Source: Moheibacter stercoris
GTDB lineage: Bacteria; Bacteroidota; Bacteroidia; Flavobacteriales; Weeksellaceae
DNA: 64,000 bases
Direction of reading: 5' to 3'
Assembly (NCBI RefSeq): GCF_040545805.1
Contig: NZ_JBEPMO010000008.1
Coordinates: 1-64,000 of the forward strand
A program made the translations under genes and the position numbers. Shown here one piece after another: positions 35,401-44,325 of this stretch (within the stretch, counting starts at the first letter, position 1; each line of letters begins with the position of its first letter). The notes beneath the pieces are model-generated. The model was not told the DNA's origin and ran no database searches. It worked only from the letters and a program-made list of their open reading frames with translations.

Positions 35401-36067
35401 TTTCCAATCGTTCGTTTACCGCAATATTTTCATCTCCTTCCCAAGCTAAAAATCCAACACGGTTACCTTGCTGATTCAAAACATTAAGATTTTGAAGTGT
35501 AATTTCGGCTTCATTATTATATTGATCTACTCGAACAAATCCATCATAAACATTTACCAAATTGTTTGTCAAAGTGGGTTCACTATAAACCACCACAACA
35601 GCCCAACCACCAAAATTTGTGGCATTTCCACAATAATCCCATATTACAGCAGATAAATCAAAATCAGAAACGGTATATACACCATTTCCATTGGCAGCAA
35701 TAATGTTGGTTATGTCTGCAAACGCACTCGTTACATCACGTGAAGCAATGTCTGTAGTAAAAGTTCTCGTCGGTGTAATTGGAATATTATTGAGTCGAAT
35801 ATTAAAATCGAAATTATGTGCACCACCAGAACCGGCCCAATACAAATAAGCCTTTTCCAATGTTTGATTTGGCGTCAATGTTAAATTTGCACTTGAACTT
35901 GTATTGATTGTACATGGAGCACCTGTTCCATTTGCTGTAGTATTCATTGTATTTCCAAACATCGTAAAATCATATTTTCCCAAAAAAGCTTCATATAATT
36001 GAAGATCTTGAGCAAATAGATTGATTGTAAAGGAAATACTTATAAATAGAGATAGAATTTTCTTCAT
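32408..36067 (-). CDS. Large T9SS type B cargo protein with tandem repeats (adhesin-like)
   Basis: About 1219 residues. It has a signal peptide (MKKILSLFISISFTINLFAQ) and an N-terminal domain of about 290 residues that I do not recognise (AYLYWAGSGGAHNFDF, GGWAVVVVYSEP). A CARDB-like stretch (about 310-415) follows. Then come about six repeats of roughly 85-90 residues with recurring TYHL-QPDA-NPTAYINTASPQTIWVR blocks. The end is a gliding-motility-associated type B sorting domain (IPNFISPNGDGINDYWEIRG to GHISVRNR). I take ATG 36067 because it opens a clean signal peptide; the frame extends to 36106. It is probably secreted or surface-attached through T9SS. The last 100 or so residues are almost identical to those of the gene upstream. 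Confidence 0.87.
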   Translation of the reverse strand: MKKILSLFISISFTINLFAQDLQLYEAFLGKYDFTMFGNTMNTTANGTGAPCTINTSSSANLTLTPNQTLEKAYLYWAGSGGAHNFDFNIRLNNIPITPTRTFTTDIASRDVTSAFADITNIIAANGNGVYTVSDFDLSAVIWDYCGNATNFGGWAVVVVYSEPTLTNNLVNVYDGFVRVDQYNNEAEITLQNLNVLNQQGNRVGFLAWEGDENIAVNERLEINNIIVSNPPLNPANNAFNGTNSFTGSNTLYNMDLDVYDISNNTQEGDDQLFIKLTSGQDAIIINNLVVVLNSEVPDATIECDVAQGGCDDRDIVIDYTVGNYVATRDLAGGTPIAFYADNELIGTSATQNIIPIGGSESGTITLTVPMSVANTFEFRAKVDDDGTGQGTVTEFSETNNEYIREITLGMTPLVNPFDALVKCDTNDDGFEIFDLTITGNQMVGTQTGIQIRFYINQADAEAGNGNNIVNPNAYTNIYSPQTIYVRMNDIVGCYVVTPFQIEITSPVELTTGLPNLLACSLDMNPVGDSFDLTQHEALILNGSNPADFTFTYHLTQSDARTGNAPIANPTAYINTASPQTIWVRKISAEGCVEFVTFQIETTLPTELTHEIDSLSECAPTMTLTGITIDLTENLASVLNGGNAADYIITYHLNQPDAANGVGAIVNSNAYQNTSATQTIWVRLVDDQNCVQFGSFEIMIVAPDAIDYTIPDFENCSEDQVLTGIATDLTLHEPAILNGADPTSVVITYHTSQTGARNNTDIIAIPTNYINISSPETIWVRLEDENGCISVGSFELIYRAAPLLQTAQIEECSMFGPAEFNLANFNPLISDGSTDLVFEYYATLADAQNQTNALPVNYTPTTISATVFIRVANQYTCWSIIEVQLETVINTSELDNTYFECDSPTEPNDGFTSFNLPSLQNQINTSLGLAGSILTFHTSMNDAETGANPIPNPSNYVNTSSPQTIYARALDADGNCGGIAEFIIEVAPVPEFELPEYVAYCPGDERIFNFFDPYGGYLWLNPDGEIISNSSTVTFEEEGMHTLIVRETADGCPAERQIEVIFDNPPTITNIVVNDHTVTISATGGTPPYQYSYNNGLTWHDTYILNNVPGGIHDLIAKSKYGCISDAKTFGVLGIPNFISPNGDGINDYWEIRGLEVHPDAHIQIFDRYGKLFVDRKIDANFRWDAKYLGNPIPSGDYWYIITISDGKKVSGHISVRNR

Positions 36068-36132
36068 AAAAAGGAAAAATAATAAAATGTGTGTTAATAA
36101 ATGCACACTAAATTACTATTTTTCCTAGATAT

Positions 36133-39100
36133 TTATTGATTTCGAACAGAAATATGTCCAGAAACCTTTTTTCCATCACTGATTGTAATGATATACCAAT
36201 AATCTCCAGAAGGAATTGGATTTCCTAAATATTTACCATCCCATCTAAATCCAGCATCAATTTTTCGATCGACAAATAGTTTTCCGTAGCGATCAAAAAT
36301 TTGAATATGGGCATCTGGATGAACTTCCAATCCACGAATTTCCCAATAATCATTGATTCCGTCTCCGTTAGGACTGATGAAATTTGGAATACCCAAAACA
36401 CCAAAAACTTTGGCTTCCGAAATACAACCATATTTACTTCTCACCAATAATTCATGAATTCCACCAGGAACATTGTTCAAAATATAATGATCATGCCATG
36501 TTAAACCATTGTTGTAACTGTATTGATAAGGGGCATATCCGCCATTAGCAAAAATTGTTACCGTATTTCCTTCTACTGAAATGTTGGTAATTGTAGGTTG
36601 ATTATCAAAAATTACATGAATATCTCGTTTTGCTGGACAACTTAATCCTGTTTCTGTTACCTCTAAAGTGTAGGTTCCTTCTGCCAAAAACTCGATTTGA
36701 GAAGTTGTACTTACAACATTTCCATCTTGATCGGTCCATTTATAGGATTCAAAATTTCCAAAAAATTGAAATATCTTTTCAATATCTGTATTACAGAAGT
36801 AAGCATTTTCGTCCAATTCAAATTCTGGAACTTCCAAAACTTCAATTTCAAAATCAACAATTCCACCACAAGCACCTGAATTGGTTTCTGCACGTGCATA
36901 AATGGTTTGTGGGGAGGTGATATTTTGATAATTGGTTGGATTCGGAATAGCATTATTTCCAGAAAGGGCATCTTCCAATGTTTCGAAATAGAATATTGTG
37001 TAGCCATTTGCGCCTAATGAATTTTCGATTTCTCCATGACGAAGGGTCAAATCAAAATTTGCAATTCCATCATTGGGCTGATAAGGGTCATCACAAACTG
37101 AAGTTGCAGTAGATAATTCATTGTGAATCAATACAGTTTTCAATTCAATTCTACCAATTTCAAAACAACCATTTTCATTTTCTACTCTTACGAAAATTAT
37201 TTGGTTGACTTCTGTGTTGGTAAAATTAATAGGCAAAGCCCCCGAATTACTTCTTGCATCTGCTTCTGTAAGATGGTAGCTGAAAATTAATCCTGTTATA
37301 TCTGCCACCAATTGAGCATTTGCATATCCTAAATTAAACGTAGCAAAATCAGAAAGGCTACATTCTTCCACAATTACTATATCTTCAACTAACAAAGGAG
37401 CATCTAAAAATTGAATAGTCAACGTAGTGAAATCTTCACAATTACCCATTTCGTTTTTAACTTTTACTTGAATAACCAATGGTGAACTTGTTATTTCAAA
37501 ATTGGTAGGATTGGTTATCAAAGCTCCACCTATCCCATTAAAATATTCATAAGTAACATTTATGGGAGAATTATTGGTAAAATCCAATGAGGTCAAATCA
37601 ATGAATTCTGATTGGTCATTTTCATTGTCACAAATTTCAAGGATTAAAGGTTGAAGAGCAGGGAATTCATCTACTTGAAGAGTAAGTTCCTCAAGGGAAA
37701 TACAAGCATTCTCACCTACAGAAGGATCATAAATTTGAACATAGACAATTTGAGGATTCGTAGTATTTTGAAAACTTCCTGGATTGGGAATTAATTCTGT
37801 TCCTGCAGAATCCAAATAATATTCATACACCAAACCAGCAGGATCTGAGGTTACCAAATTTGGAACAAAACTTACCAAATCAAATGTTTGAACTCCATCT
37901 CCATCATCATCACAAATCGCGTAGGGAAGAGGCTGTGTTTCTGGTCCCAATCCGACTTCCAAAGAAATTCTTGCAATTTCGAAACAACCATGCTCATTGA
38001 ATACCCGTACGTAAACCGTTACGATTCCATCTCCCAAATTAACAGGAAAGTTTTGATGATTGAGGATCAATTCATTGTCGTCTTGCGTTTGCGCTCCCAA
38101 TTCAGTCGAATATAACTGAAAGGAAAGACTAGCGAAATCAGCTGTTATTTCTGGTAAATAATCCTCCAAATTGAATACATGAGATCCATCTACTGTACAG
38201 ACATAGTCTTCTTCTGGATCTTCCGTTTCAGGTGAACTTGAAAAGGTTAAATCAATGTCTTTTTCTCCATTACAACTATTGGCAATGAAAACGACTTTAT
38301 AATTCCCAGTTTCAGTTGCATTATAACTTGCATTTATTGCACCCGGAATTTCAACATCATTGAAATACCATTGATAGGTTACATTTTCTGCCTCTAAATT
38401 GATAATCAAAGGAAAAGAAGTTACATCACATAAAACTTTGCTTTCGCCCAATTCAGCTCCTTCCAAATCGACCATAGTTCCTCCTAAATTAAATGAACCT
38501 GCTTCTAAAAAAACAGCAGAATCCCATTGGTTATCTGAAATATCGGATATAACCAAACGGATATGATAGGTTTCTCCAGCTTGCACTTCAGCAAAAGCAG
38601 TAAGAGGAGTAGTTCGACCTCCGAAAGCAATATCTTGGAAAGGTCCACCCACATAGAAGGTATTATCCCCACAACCATCATCGTTTACATTATTGATCGT
38701 AACAGGTTCACCATTGGGTAACAAGGCGATATTTTTCCCACTCAAACCAGGGTCATTCACGATTCCAGGACCACTTATAATAAACCCAAAAACATCATTA
38801 AAAGTTCCGCAAGTCCAATCTGGATATTCTTCTGAAGCAAAAATATAGTTAAAGGAAATTTCATTTCCAAAAGGAACAAAGTCAAATTCAAATATGGTAG
38901 CATCGTTACTAGGAAATCCTCCAGATAAAACTACCAAATCTTGATCTCCTCCCCATGATCCATCTGAATTTGTACCATTGCTTGGTCCTACTGAGTTTCT
39001 AGCATAACCTGACGTCAAAATAATGCCTTTTTCAAATGGGAAATCAGAGGTACCTCGTTCAAAATACCCCCAACTTCTATTGGCATTTGGAAATTGTGCA

Positions 39101-39294
39101 CCTGGATTATCAAATAACTCAAAATTGGATATTTCTGAACAAACTCCACCATCAATAAGAACCTCATTTGTTAATTCCTCTGCTGATAAATTTGAATTTG
39201 GAGAGGAAGCTGGGTTGACAAGGATAGATTGCGCTTGAAGGTTGGCTAAAAAAAAGTTTAAAATAATAAAAATTCGATTAAAAGAAAATCGCAT
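36133..39294 (-). CDS. Choice-of-anchor L, T9SS type B cargo protein (adhesin-like)
   Basis: A 1053-residue protein with a signal peptide (to LQAQ, residue 22). Its choice-of-anchor L domain (about 30-270) has RSWGYFERGTSDFPFEKGIILTSG, NYIFASEEYPDWTC and FNDVFGFIISGPG. Ig-like segments and several 85-90-residue repeats of the kind in the downstream gene follow. It ends in a gliding-motility-associated type B sorting domain. From GNTVTI to the end it is nearly identical to its downstream paralogue. The two genes are 65 bases apart and probably arose by duplication of the 3' part. No enzyme motif was found. Confidence 0.88.
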   Translation of the reverse strand: MRFSFNRIFIILNFFLANLQAQSILVNPASSPNSNLSAEELTNEVLIDGGVCSEISNFELFDNPGAQFPNANRSWGYFERGTSDFPFEKGIILTSGYARNSVGPSNGTNSDGSWGGDQDLVVLSGGFPSNDATIFEFDFVPFGNEISFNYIFASEEYPDWTCGTFNDVFGFIISGPGIVNDPGLSGKNIALLPNGEPVTINNVNDDGCGDNTFYVGGPFQDIAFGGRTTPLTAFAEVQAGETYHIRLVISDISDNQWDSAVFLEAGSFNLGGTMVDLEGAELGESKVLCDVTSFPLIINLEAENVTYQWYFNDVEIPGAINASYNATETGNYKVVFIANSCNGEKDIDLTFSSSPETEDPEEDYVCTVDGSHVFNLEDYLPEITADFASLSFQLYSTELGAQTQDDNELILNHQNFPVNLGDGIVTVYVRVFNEHGCFEIARISLEVGLGPETQPLPYAICDDDGDGVQTFDLVSFVPNLVTSDPAGLVYEYYLDSAGTELIPNPGSFQNTTNPQIVYVQIYDPSVGENACISLEELTLQVDEFPALQPLILEICDNENDQSEFIDLTSLDFTNNSPINVTYEYFNGIGGALITNPTNFEITSSPLVIQVKVKNEMGNCEDFTTLTIQFLDAPLLVEDIVIVEECSLSDFATFNLGYANAQLVADITGLIFSYHLTEADARSNSGALPINFTNTEVNQIIFVRVENENGCFEIGRIELKTVLIHNELSTATSVCDDPYQPNDGIANFDLTLRHGEIENSLGANGYTIFYFETLEDALSGNNAIPNPTNYQNITSPQTIYARAETNSGACGGIVDFEIEVLEVPEFELDENAYFCNTDIEKIFQFFGNFESYKWTDQDGNVVSTTSQIEFLAEGTYTLEVTETGLSCPAKRDIHVIFDNQPTITNISVEGNTVTIFANGGYAPYQYSYNNGLTWHDHYILNNVPGGIHELLVRSKYGCISEAKVFGVLGIPNFISPNGDGINDYWEIRGLEVHPDAHIQIFDRYGKLFVDRKIDAGFRWDGKYLGNPIPSGDYWYIITISDGKKVSGHISVRNQ

Positions 39295-39364
39295 GGTATT
39301 GTGTGTTAATCTTACGAAATTACTAAATTATTTAGGTTTAATGAAGATTTTAACTTTGTTGCTG

Positions 39365-39372
39365 TATTTTTG
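39365..39372 (+). promoter_or_regulatory. -7 box (TATTTTTG) just before the ZIP transporter
   Basis: TATTTTTG ends only four bases before the chosen ATG, which would give a leaderless or nearly leaderless mRNA. No -33 TTG is seen at the usual spacing, so the box may be coincidental. Confidence 0.3.
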
Positions 39373-39376
39373 CAAG

Positions 39377-40069
39377 ATGTTTGAAATTACCATACTGATA
39401 CTTTCTGTTTTCATTGGAAGCGTTTTGGGACAAATCTTTGTTAACCAAAAGAAATTAACCAAGTTTTTATTGACCTTTAGTGGTGCATTTTTTCTTGCAA
39501 CCGCAGTTTTGGAAATTTTCCCAACTGTTTATGAAGTTCATGATCATTATATAGGATTATATGTCTTAGGTGGTTTATTTTTTCAAATGATTATTGAATC
39601 CTTGAGTAAGGGCGCAGAACATGGACATGTTCATTTGCATAAAAACCAAAACTATTTCCCCATCAGTATTTTCATTGGATTGTTTTTGCATTCCTTTTTT
39701 GAAGGTATGCCCGTGATGCATCAACATTCACATAATTTATTGTATGCGATTTTCATCCACAACATTCCGATTTCAATGGTTTTATTTGCCGCATTGTCTC
39801 AGTTAAAAATTTCCAAGGTTTATATAGGATTATTTATGCTTGCGTTTGCTTTGGCTGGTCCTTTGGGTGTCTTATTTGGAAATACAATTTTAGCAGATTA
39901 CCACAAAGAAGCTTCGGCTTTTGTGGCTGGTATTTTCATCCATATAGCAACGGTTATTTTATTTGAAAGCACAGATTCTCATAAATTCAAAGCCCAAAAG
40001 GTTTTAACGGTCCTTTTGGGCTTTGTGATTGCTTATTTGACCATTACATTAGGTCATCATCATCATTGA
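39377..40069 (+). CDS. ZIP-family divalent metal transporter
   Basis: A 230-residue inner-membrane protein with about eight helices. The His-rich loop GAEHGHVHLHKNQN near residue 82 precedes FIGLFLHSFFEGMPV, and HNIPISMVLFAAL follows: the conserved helix IV/V metal-binding site (H-S-F-x-E-G and H-N-x-P). It ends GHHHH. Zinc or iron import into the cytoplasm is likely; direction and metal are inferred. The frame could start up to 45 codons earlier (ATG 39341 and others), but MFEITILILSVFIGSVLG begins a clean first helix. It abuts the convergent dsbD gene with no gap. Confidence 0.88.
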   Translation: MFEITILILSVFIGSVLGQIFVNQKKLTKFLLTFSGAFFLATAVLEIFPTVYEVHDHYIGLYVLGGLFFQMIIESLSKGAEHGHVHLHKNQNYFPISIFIGLFLHSFFEGMPVMHQHSHNLLYAIFIHNIPISMVLFAALSQLKISKVYIGLFMLAFALAGPLGVLFGNTILADYHKEASAFVAGIFIHIATVILFESTDSHKFKAQKVLTVLLGFVIAYLTITLGHHHH

Positions 40070-42154
40070 TTATTTTTTGGCTGCGTGATAAGCGTCTATT
40101 CCTTTCTTCATCCAATCGTAATAGGCATCGACATCATAAATGGCCCCTAAAGGTTCATTGTAATTGTTCAAATCTTCATCTACAATGATATAATAAGGTT
40201 GTGCATTGTTCTGGTATTTTTCAATTTCAAATGCCGTCCATTTATTTCCAACGGTTCTCAATTTACGACCCAATGCTGGAGAATATTTTTGTTCGCTTTC
40301 TGGAAGTTTGGTGTTTTCGTCTACATACAAGGAAACCAAAACCACATCATCCATCAACATATTTTTGATTTTTGGATTTGGCCAAACGATTTCTTCAACT
40401 TTACGACAATTCGCACAAGCGTGACCTGTAAAGTCAATTAAGATAGGTTTTTTCACTTTTTTGGAATGTTCAATCGCATCGGCAATATCCAAAAATGCTG
40501 GAATCTGATGCGGACCATATTTTTGCCCTTCGATTAATTCTGAAGTAGTTCCAGATCCACCAGTTGATGCTTTTCCAACTCCATTTGGTGATTCAGCATA
40601 ATGAATTGGAGGCGTTAGTCCACTTAATAATTTAACGGGAGCACCCCATAAACCTGGAATCATGTACATCACAAAAGAGAAGGTTAAGATGGCAAAGAAT
40701 AACCTACCAACACTTAAACGATCTTCAGGAGCATCCATTTTCATTCGGAATTTTCCTAATAAATAATAGCCCATCAAACCAAAAATCGCAATCCAAATTG
40801 CTAAGAAAACTTCTCTTTCTAACCAATGAGCTTGCCATACCAAATCGGCATTGGATAAGAATTTGAAAGCAAAAGCCAATTCCAAGAAACCAATACAAAC
40901 TTTTACGGTATTCATCCAACCACCCGATTTAGGCAAGGAAGTCAACCAACTAGGGAAAATGGCAAACAAAACAAACGGAATCGCCAAAGCAAGTGAAAAT
41001 CCTAAAGAGCCAATTACGAGTGACCAATAATTACCGGTTCGAACCGCTTCTCCCATCAATCCAGCAATAATTGGAACGGTGCATGAAAACGAAATTAACA
41101 CCAAGGTTAACGCCATGAAGAAGATACCTAAATATCCACCACGATCCGCTTGTTTATCGGTATAATTTGCCCATTTAGAAGGTAGAGTGATTTCAAAAGC
41201 TCCAAAGAACGAAATAGCAAAAACCACAAATACTACAAAGAATCCAACGTTGACCCAAGGATTGGTTGAAAATTCATTTAAGGCAGATTGACCTAAAAAT
41301 CTTGATGCTAAAAATGCCAATCCAACAAAAATTACAATGATAGATAAACCATAAACTCCGGCTTTGAAAATTCCTTGAGAACGATTATTACTTTGTTTGG
41401 TAAACAAACTAACAGTCAAAGGAATCATCGGGAAGATACAAGGCATCACCAAAGCCAAAAGGCCACCAGCTACACCTTTTAAGAAAATTCCCCAAAGAGA
41501 ACTTTTTTCTTCTTCTTTATCGGTTGCAGAAATGCTTGCTTCTTCTGTTAGTTGGTCTTTTTCCAATTGTACAGAATCATTGACTTGCGGTTCTGGAATT
41601 GAGGTAACCGTAGCAGTATCTCCTTTGGCTGCTAATTCTTCTGGAGTAGTAGAAACAGATTCTTCTGGTTTTGTTTCCTCTTTTATTTCTTCCGTTACTT
41701 TGGGAGTCAATTTTACTGAAAACTCAACCCAATCAGGTGGCAAACACTTCTCAGCATCACAAACTTGTGTCTCTGCTGTGAATTTAACCGTTGTTTCCTT
41801 CGGGTTCTTTAGTTTCAGTTTTTGCTTAAACGTAACTTGATTTTCGTAGTATTTTTCTTGTTGAGCAAATAATTCACTGTATTTGTCCAATAATTTTCCA
41901 ATTTCAGCTACAGATCCTTTGTAGTCAACATTGGGATTTGCCTCAAACGTGATGGTGGCGGGAACCCCAATTCCATCGGCTGGATGCTTTTGAGAATACA
42001 TATGCCAACCTTGGTCCATTTTGGCGGTTAGCGAAATTTCAAATTCATTATTCCCTAGATCTTTCGAGCTTGTCGACCATTTGACGGGATTCAATACTTG
42101 TGCATGGACAAGCAGAGGAATACATAATAGAAATAGTAAAGTCCTTTTTAACAT
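40070..42154 (-). CDS. dsbD: Thiol:disulfide interchange protein DsbD
   Basis: A 694-residue envelope protein that moves electrons from cytoplasmic thioredoxin to periplasmic reductases. It has a signal peptide (to VHAQ). The alpha domain with the QVCDAEKCLPP redox site follows (about 20-155), then an acidic linker. The eight-helix CcdA-like membrane core (LVMPCIFPMIPLTVSLF and FSCTVPIIAGLMG, each with one Cys) comes next. The C-terminal gamma thioredoxin domain carries HACANC (C580, C583). All three redox pairs are present, so it is complete. Its start overlaps the tilS stop by seven bases, so the two are co-transcribed. Confidence 0.95.
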   Translation of the reverse strand: MLKRTLLFLLCIPLLVHAQVLNPVKWSTSSKDLGNNEFEISLTAKMDQGWHMYSQKHPADGIGVPATITFEANPNVDYKGSVAEIGKLLDKYSELFAQQEKYYENQVTFKQKLKLKNPKETTVKFTAETQVCDAEKCLPPDWVEFSVKLTPKVTEEIKEETKPEESVSTTPEELAAKGDTATVTSIPEPQVNDSVQLEKDQLTEEASISATDKEEEKSSLWGIFLKGVAGGLLALVMPCIFPMIPLTVSLFTKQSNNRSQGIFKAGVYGLSIIVIFVGLAFLASRFLGQSALNEFSTNPWVNVGFFVVFVVFAISFFGAFEITLPSKWANYTDKQADRGGYLGIFFMALTLVLISFSCTVPIIAGLMGEAVRTGNYWSLVIGSLGFSLALAIPFVLFAIFPSWLTSLPKSGGWMNTVKVCIGFLELAFAFKFLSNADLVWQAHWLEREVFLAIWIAIFGLMGYYLLGKFRMKMDAPEDRLSVGRLFFAILTFSFVMYMIPGLWGAPVKLLSGLTPPIHYAESPNGVGKASTGGSGTTSELIEGQKYGPHQIPAFLDIADAIEHSKKVKKPILIDFTGHACANCRKVEEIVWPNPKIKNMLMDDVVLVSLYVDENTKLPESEQKYSPALGRKLRTVGNKWTAFEIEKYQNNAQPYYIIVDEDLNNYNEPLGAIYDVDAYYDWMKKGIDAYHAAKK

Positions 42155-43455
42155 AAATAAATATTTAAGAAATTGTGTGTGTTCTCTGTTATTTTAAAAC
42201 GATCATCCAGTCTTTTTCCCACTACATAAAGAATTCGGTCTTCTTTGTCAACCAATAACCAAGTCGATTCTTTTTCCAATTTTGATAACTTTTCATCCTT
42301 GAAAAACTTGCTTATTTTTTTTGAACCCTTCATACCAATCGGAAAGAACGAATCACCCGTTTTTTGTCTTCTCAATCGCAAAGGGAATTCAACTTTATCT
42401 AAATCAAGCGATTCCGCACTATCAAAAGGTTTTTCCTTTGTTTTTGAGAATCTCAAATATAAGGGTTTTTCCAATATCTGGTCTTGATCTAACTCAATTT
42501 CATTGGGAAAGTCGTGTTCACCCTTTTTAACCAAAATCAATTCTTGTCTATTCTTGATCAATCGATGTGTTTTGGATTGAATTTCACCATTTTCATTGGA
42601 ATCCATTAATTTTTGAATTTCGAATGGATGTTCCAATCCAAAGGGTTGAAAAAGATGAAACAAATAGGTGGAAAGCGGATGTAAATCTTTTAGTCTTTCA
42701 ATCGAAATGAAAATTTGTTCATCTTTCGATTTAAATAGATCATTGGAAACCGATTGAAAATGGTATTTCAAAATCAAATTCTGATCCGATAAATGCTCGA
42801 TTGAACGCTGAAAGTTTTGAAGGAATTCCGGATGAATTTCTATCAATTTCGGAAAAATTTCATGTCGAATTTTATTTCGTGTGTAATCTGTCGTAGAATT
42901 CGATGCATCTTCTCTCCATTGAATGGAATTTGACTTTGCATAATTTAGAATCGATTCTTTAGAAAAATTATGCAATGGACGTAGAATATGTTCCGTATTA
43001 GATGAAATTCCGACCAAACCATCGAGTCCCGTTCCTCTAGACAAATTGATCAAAAAAGTTTCGAGCGAATCATTGAGATGATGGGCAGTACAAATCCAAT
43101 CAAAATGATGTTCAACTTTTAATTCCTCAAACCAATCATACCGAAGGTTCCGAGCCGCCATTTGCGTAGAATAGTTTCCAGATGATTTATAGGATTTGAC
43201 ATCAAATCGTTTCACAAAAATAGAAATGCCATGTTGTTGGGCAAATTCACGAACAAATTCTTCATCCTCATCTGAATCCTTTTCACGCAATTGGAAATTG
43301 GCATGCGCCATGGAAAAGGGTAGACCAGTTTGTAGAAATAAATCAACCAAAACCATGCTATCGATTCCTCCGCTCACCGCAACTAAAATTTTGGGTAAAT
43401 TTTGGAAATCTGTTTTGGGTAAATTCGATTGAAAATTTCTGAGATTTAACTCCAT
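42148..43455 (-). CDS. tilS: tRNA(Ile)-lysidine synthase TilS
   Basis: A 435-residue PP-loop ATPase that modifies C34 of the AUA-decoding tRNA-Ile to lysidine, an essential step. The PP-loop is VAVSGGIDSM (residues 25-34). AHHLNDSLETFLINLSRGTGLDGL and the C-terminal domain (GDSFFPIGMKGSKKISKFFKDEKL) are typical. ATG 43455 is chosen over an upstream ATG at 43473 because it begins the family's usual N-terminus and follows a TATTTTTG box. It overlaps dsbD by seven bases. Confidence 0.95.
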   Translation of the reverse strand: MELNLRNFQSNLPKTDFQNLPKILVAVSGGIDSMVLVDLFLQTGLPFSMAHANFQLREKDSDEDEEFVREFAQQHGISIFVKRFDVKSYKSSGNYSTQMAARNLRYDWFEELKVEHHFDWICTAHHLNDSLETFLINLSRGTGLDGLVGISSNTEHILRPLHNFSKESILNYAKSNSIQWREDASNSTTDYTRNKIRHEIFPKLIEIHPEFLQNFQRSIEHLSDQNLILKYHFQSVSNDLFKSKDEQIFISIERLKDLHPLSTYLFHLFQPFGLEHPFEIQKLMDSNENGEIQSKTHRLIKNRQELILVKKGEHDFPNEIELDQDQILEKPLYLRFSKTKEKPFDSAESLDLDKVEFPLRLRRQKTGDSFFPIGMKGSKKISKFFKDEKLSKLEKESTWLLVDKEDRILYVVGKRLDDRFKITENTHNFLNIYLC

Positions 43456-43462
43456 ATTCCTA

Positions 43463-43470
43463 CAAAAATA
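43463..43470 (-). promoter_or_regulatory. -7 box (TATTTTTG) of tilS-dsbD
   Basis: The minus strand reads TATTTTTG seven bases before ATG 43455, implying a very short leader. The -33 element is weak (TTT). Confidence 0.4.
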
Positions 43471-43480
43471 CACAATAAAA

Positions 43481-43520
43481 AAAGTGTAAAAAACAATTTG
43501 CCTTTTACACTTTTATTTTT
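43481..43520 (-). terminator. Intrinsic terminator after the FKBP-like lipoprotein gene
   Basis: AAAGTGTAAAA and TTTTACACTTT form an 11-base stem around a loop of about 11 bases, with T-runs at both edges. It lies between the FKBP-like gene and tilS, both on the minus strand. Confidence 0.75.
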
Positions 43521-43535
43521 TCAAATGGTATCAAT

Positions 43536-44267
43536 TTATTCAACTCGATCAACCACCTTATGCAATTCAAAATTAAATACGAAACTTGTATTTCTAAATG
43601 AATAAGAAGGAGAACCTCCAATATAATTCACATCGCGAGCAAATGCTGCTCTAGAAGGCACAAGAATAGCTCCTTGAAAATTATAGGCATTTAAACCATC
43701 ATTGGCGGTAGATTGAAAGTGTTTGATTCCTTCTACGAAACCTTCAATGACATATTCTTCCATTTTTCTACCATTCTCAGCCATTGCAGGTGAGATGTGC
43801 GTATAATAGAAATAAGGATCCCATTGCGGGCTACCTGAAGCATTGATGGTCGAATAAATAATTGCCGATTCATTGGTATATGGCTTTTGACCATCTGCTA
43901 ATTCTTCTTTATTGGCTTTAAATGTTCTTGCTTCATAAGACAACAAAATGCTGTCTTGTGCATTGTTCACAACAGCTCTTCCTTCAGCTACAAATTCATT
44001 CTTCTTCACAACCCAAACACCAGAAGGCAATTTGGTTCCTTGGGATAATAAATTTGGGTGATTATCATCAGCAGAATCCGTTACATCAAATCGTTTGATC
44101 AAACCTCTTTCTGGTTCAAAATAATGATCTTCTAAAAAAGCCAAAATCGCTTCATCATCCCATTTGTTTTGATCTGCAATAGAAGGTTCACGGTTATCAT
44201 CATCATTTTTACAAGCTGTAAATACGAAAACGAAAGCAATTATTGCAAAACCCCATTTTTTCATCAT
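43536..44267 (-). CDS. FKBP-like peptidyl-prolyl isomerase lipoprotein
   Basis: A 243-residue lipoprotein (MMKKWGFAIIAFVFVFTAC, lipidated Cys then KNDDDN). The C-terminal 100 residues follow an FKBP pattern: VIEGFVEGIKHFQ, GAILVPSRAAFARDV and SFVFNFELHKV, matching the hydrophobic core and last strands of the fold. Several catalytic-pocket residues are not obvious, so isomerase activity is uncertain. FKBP-like lipoproteins are common in Flavobacteriia, some tied to gliding. ATG 44267 is chosen over the 44327 frame start because it opens the lipobox. It is divergent from the S4-domain gene. Confidence 0.72.
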   Translation of the reverse strand: MMKKWGFAIIAFVFVFTACKNDDDNREPSIADQNKWDDEAILAFLEDHYFEPERGLIKRFDVTDSADDNHPNLLSQGTKLPSGVWVVKKNEFVAEGRAVVNNAQDSILLSYEARTFKANKEELADGQKPYTNESAIIYSTINASGSPQWDPYFYYTHISPAMAENGRKMEEYVIEGFVEGIKHFQSTANDGLNAYNFQGAILVPSRAAFARDVNYIGGSPSYSFRNTSFVFNFELHKVVDRVE

Positions 44268-44293
44268 AAATTTGTCTTTAAGTTGCGAATTTA

Positions 44294-44301
44294 CAAAAAT
44301 A
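44294..44301 (-). promoter_or_regulatory. -7 box (TATTTTTG) of the FKBP-like lipoprotein
   Basis: The minus strand reads TATTTTTG 26 bases before ATG 44267. This also argues that the coding frame upstream of 44267 is not used. The -33 element is poor. Confidence 0.4.
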
Positions 44302-44325
44302 AACTTCCTATAATCAAATTTAATC

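Noticed and set aside
41397..41840. 147-codon frame opposite dsbD
   Set aside because: It lies wholly inside the dsbD coding region on the other strand, and the Ser/Val-rich product matches no family.
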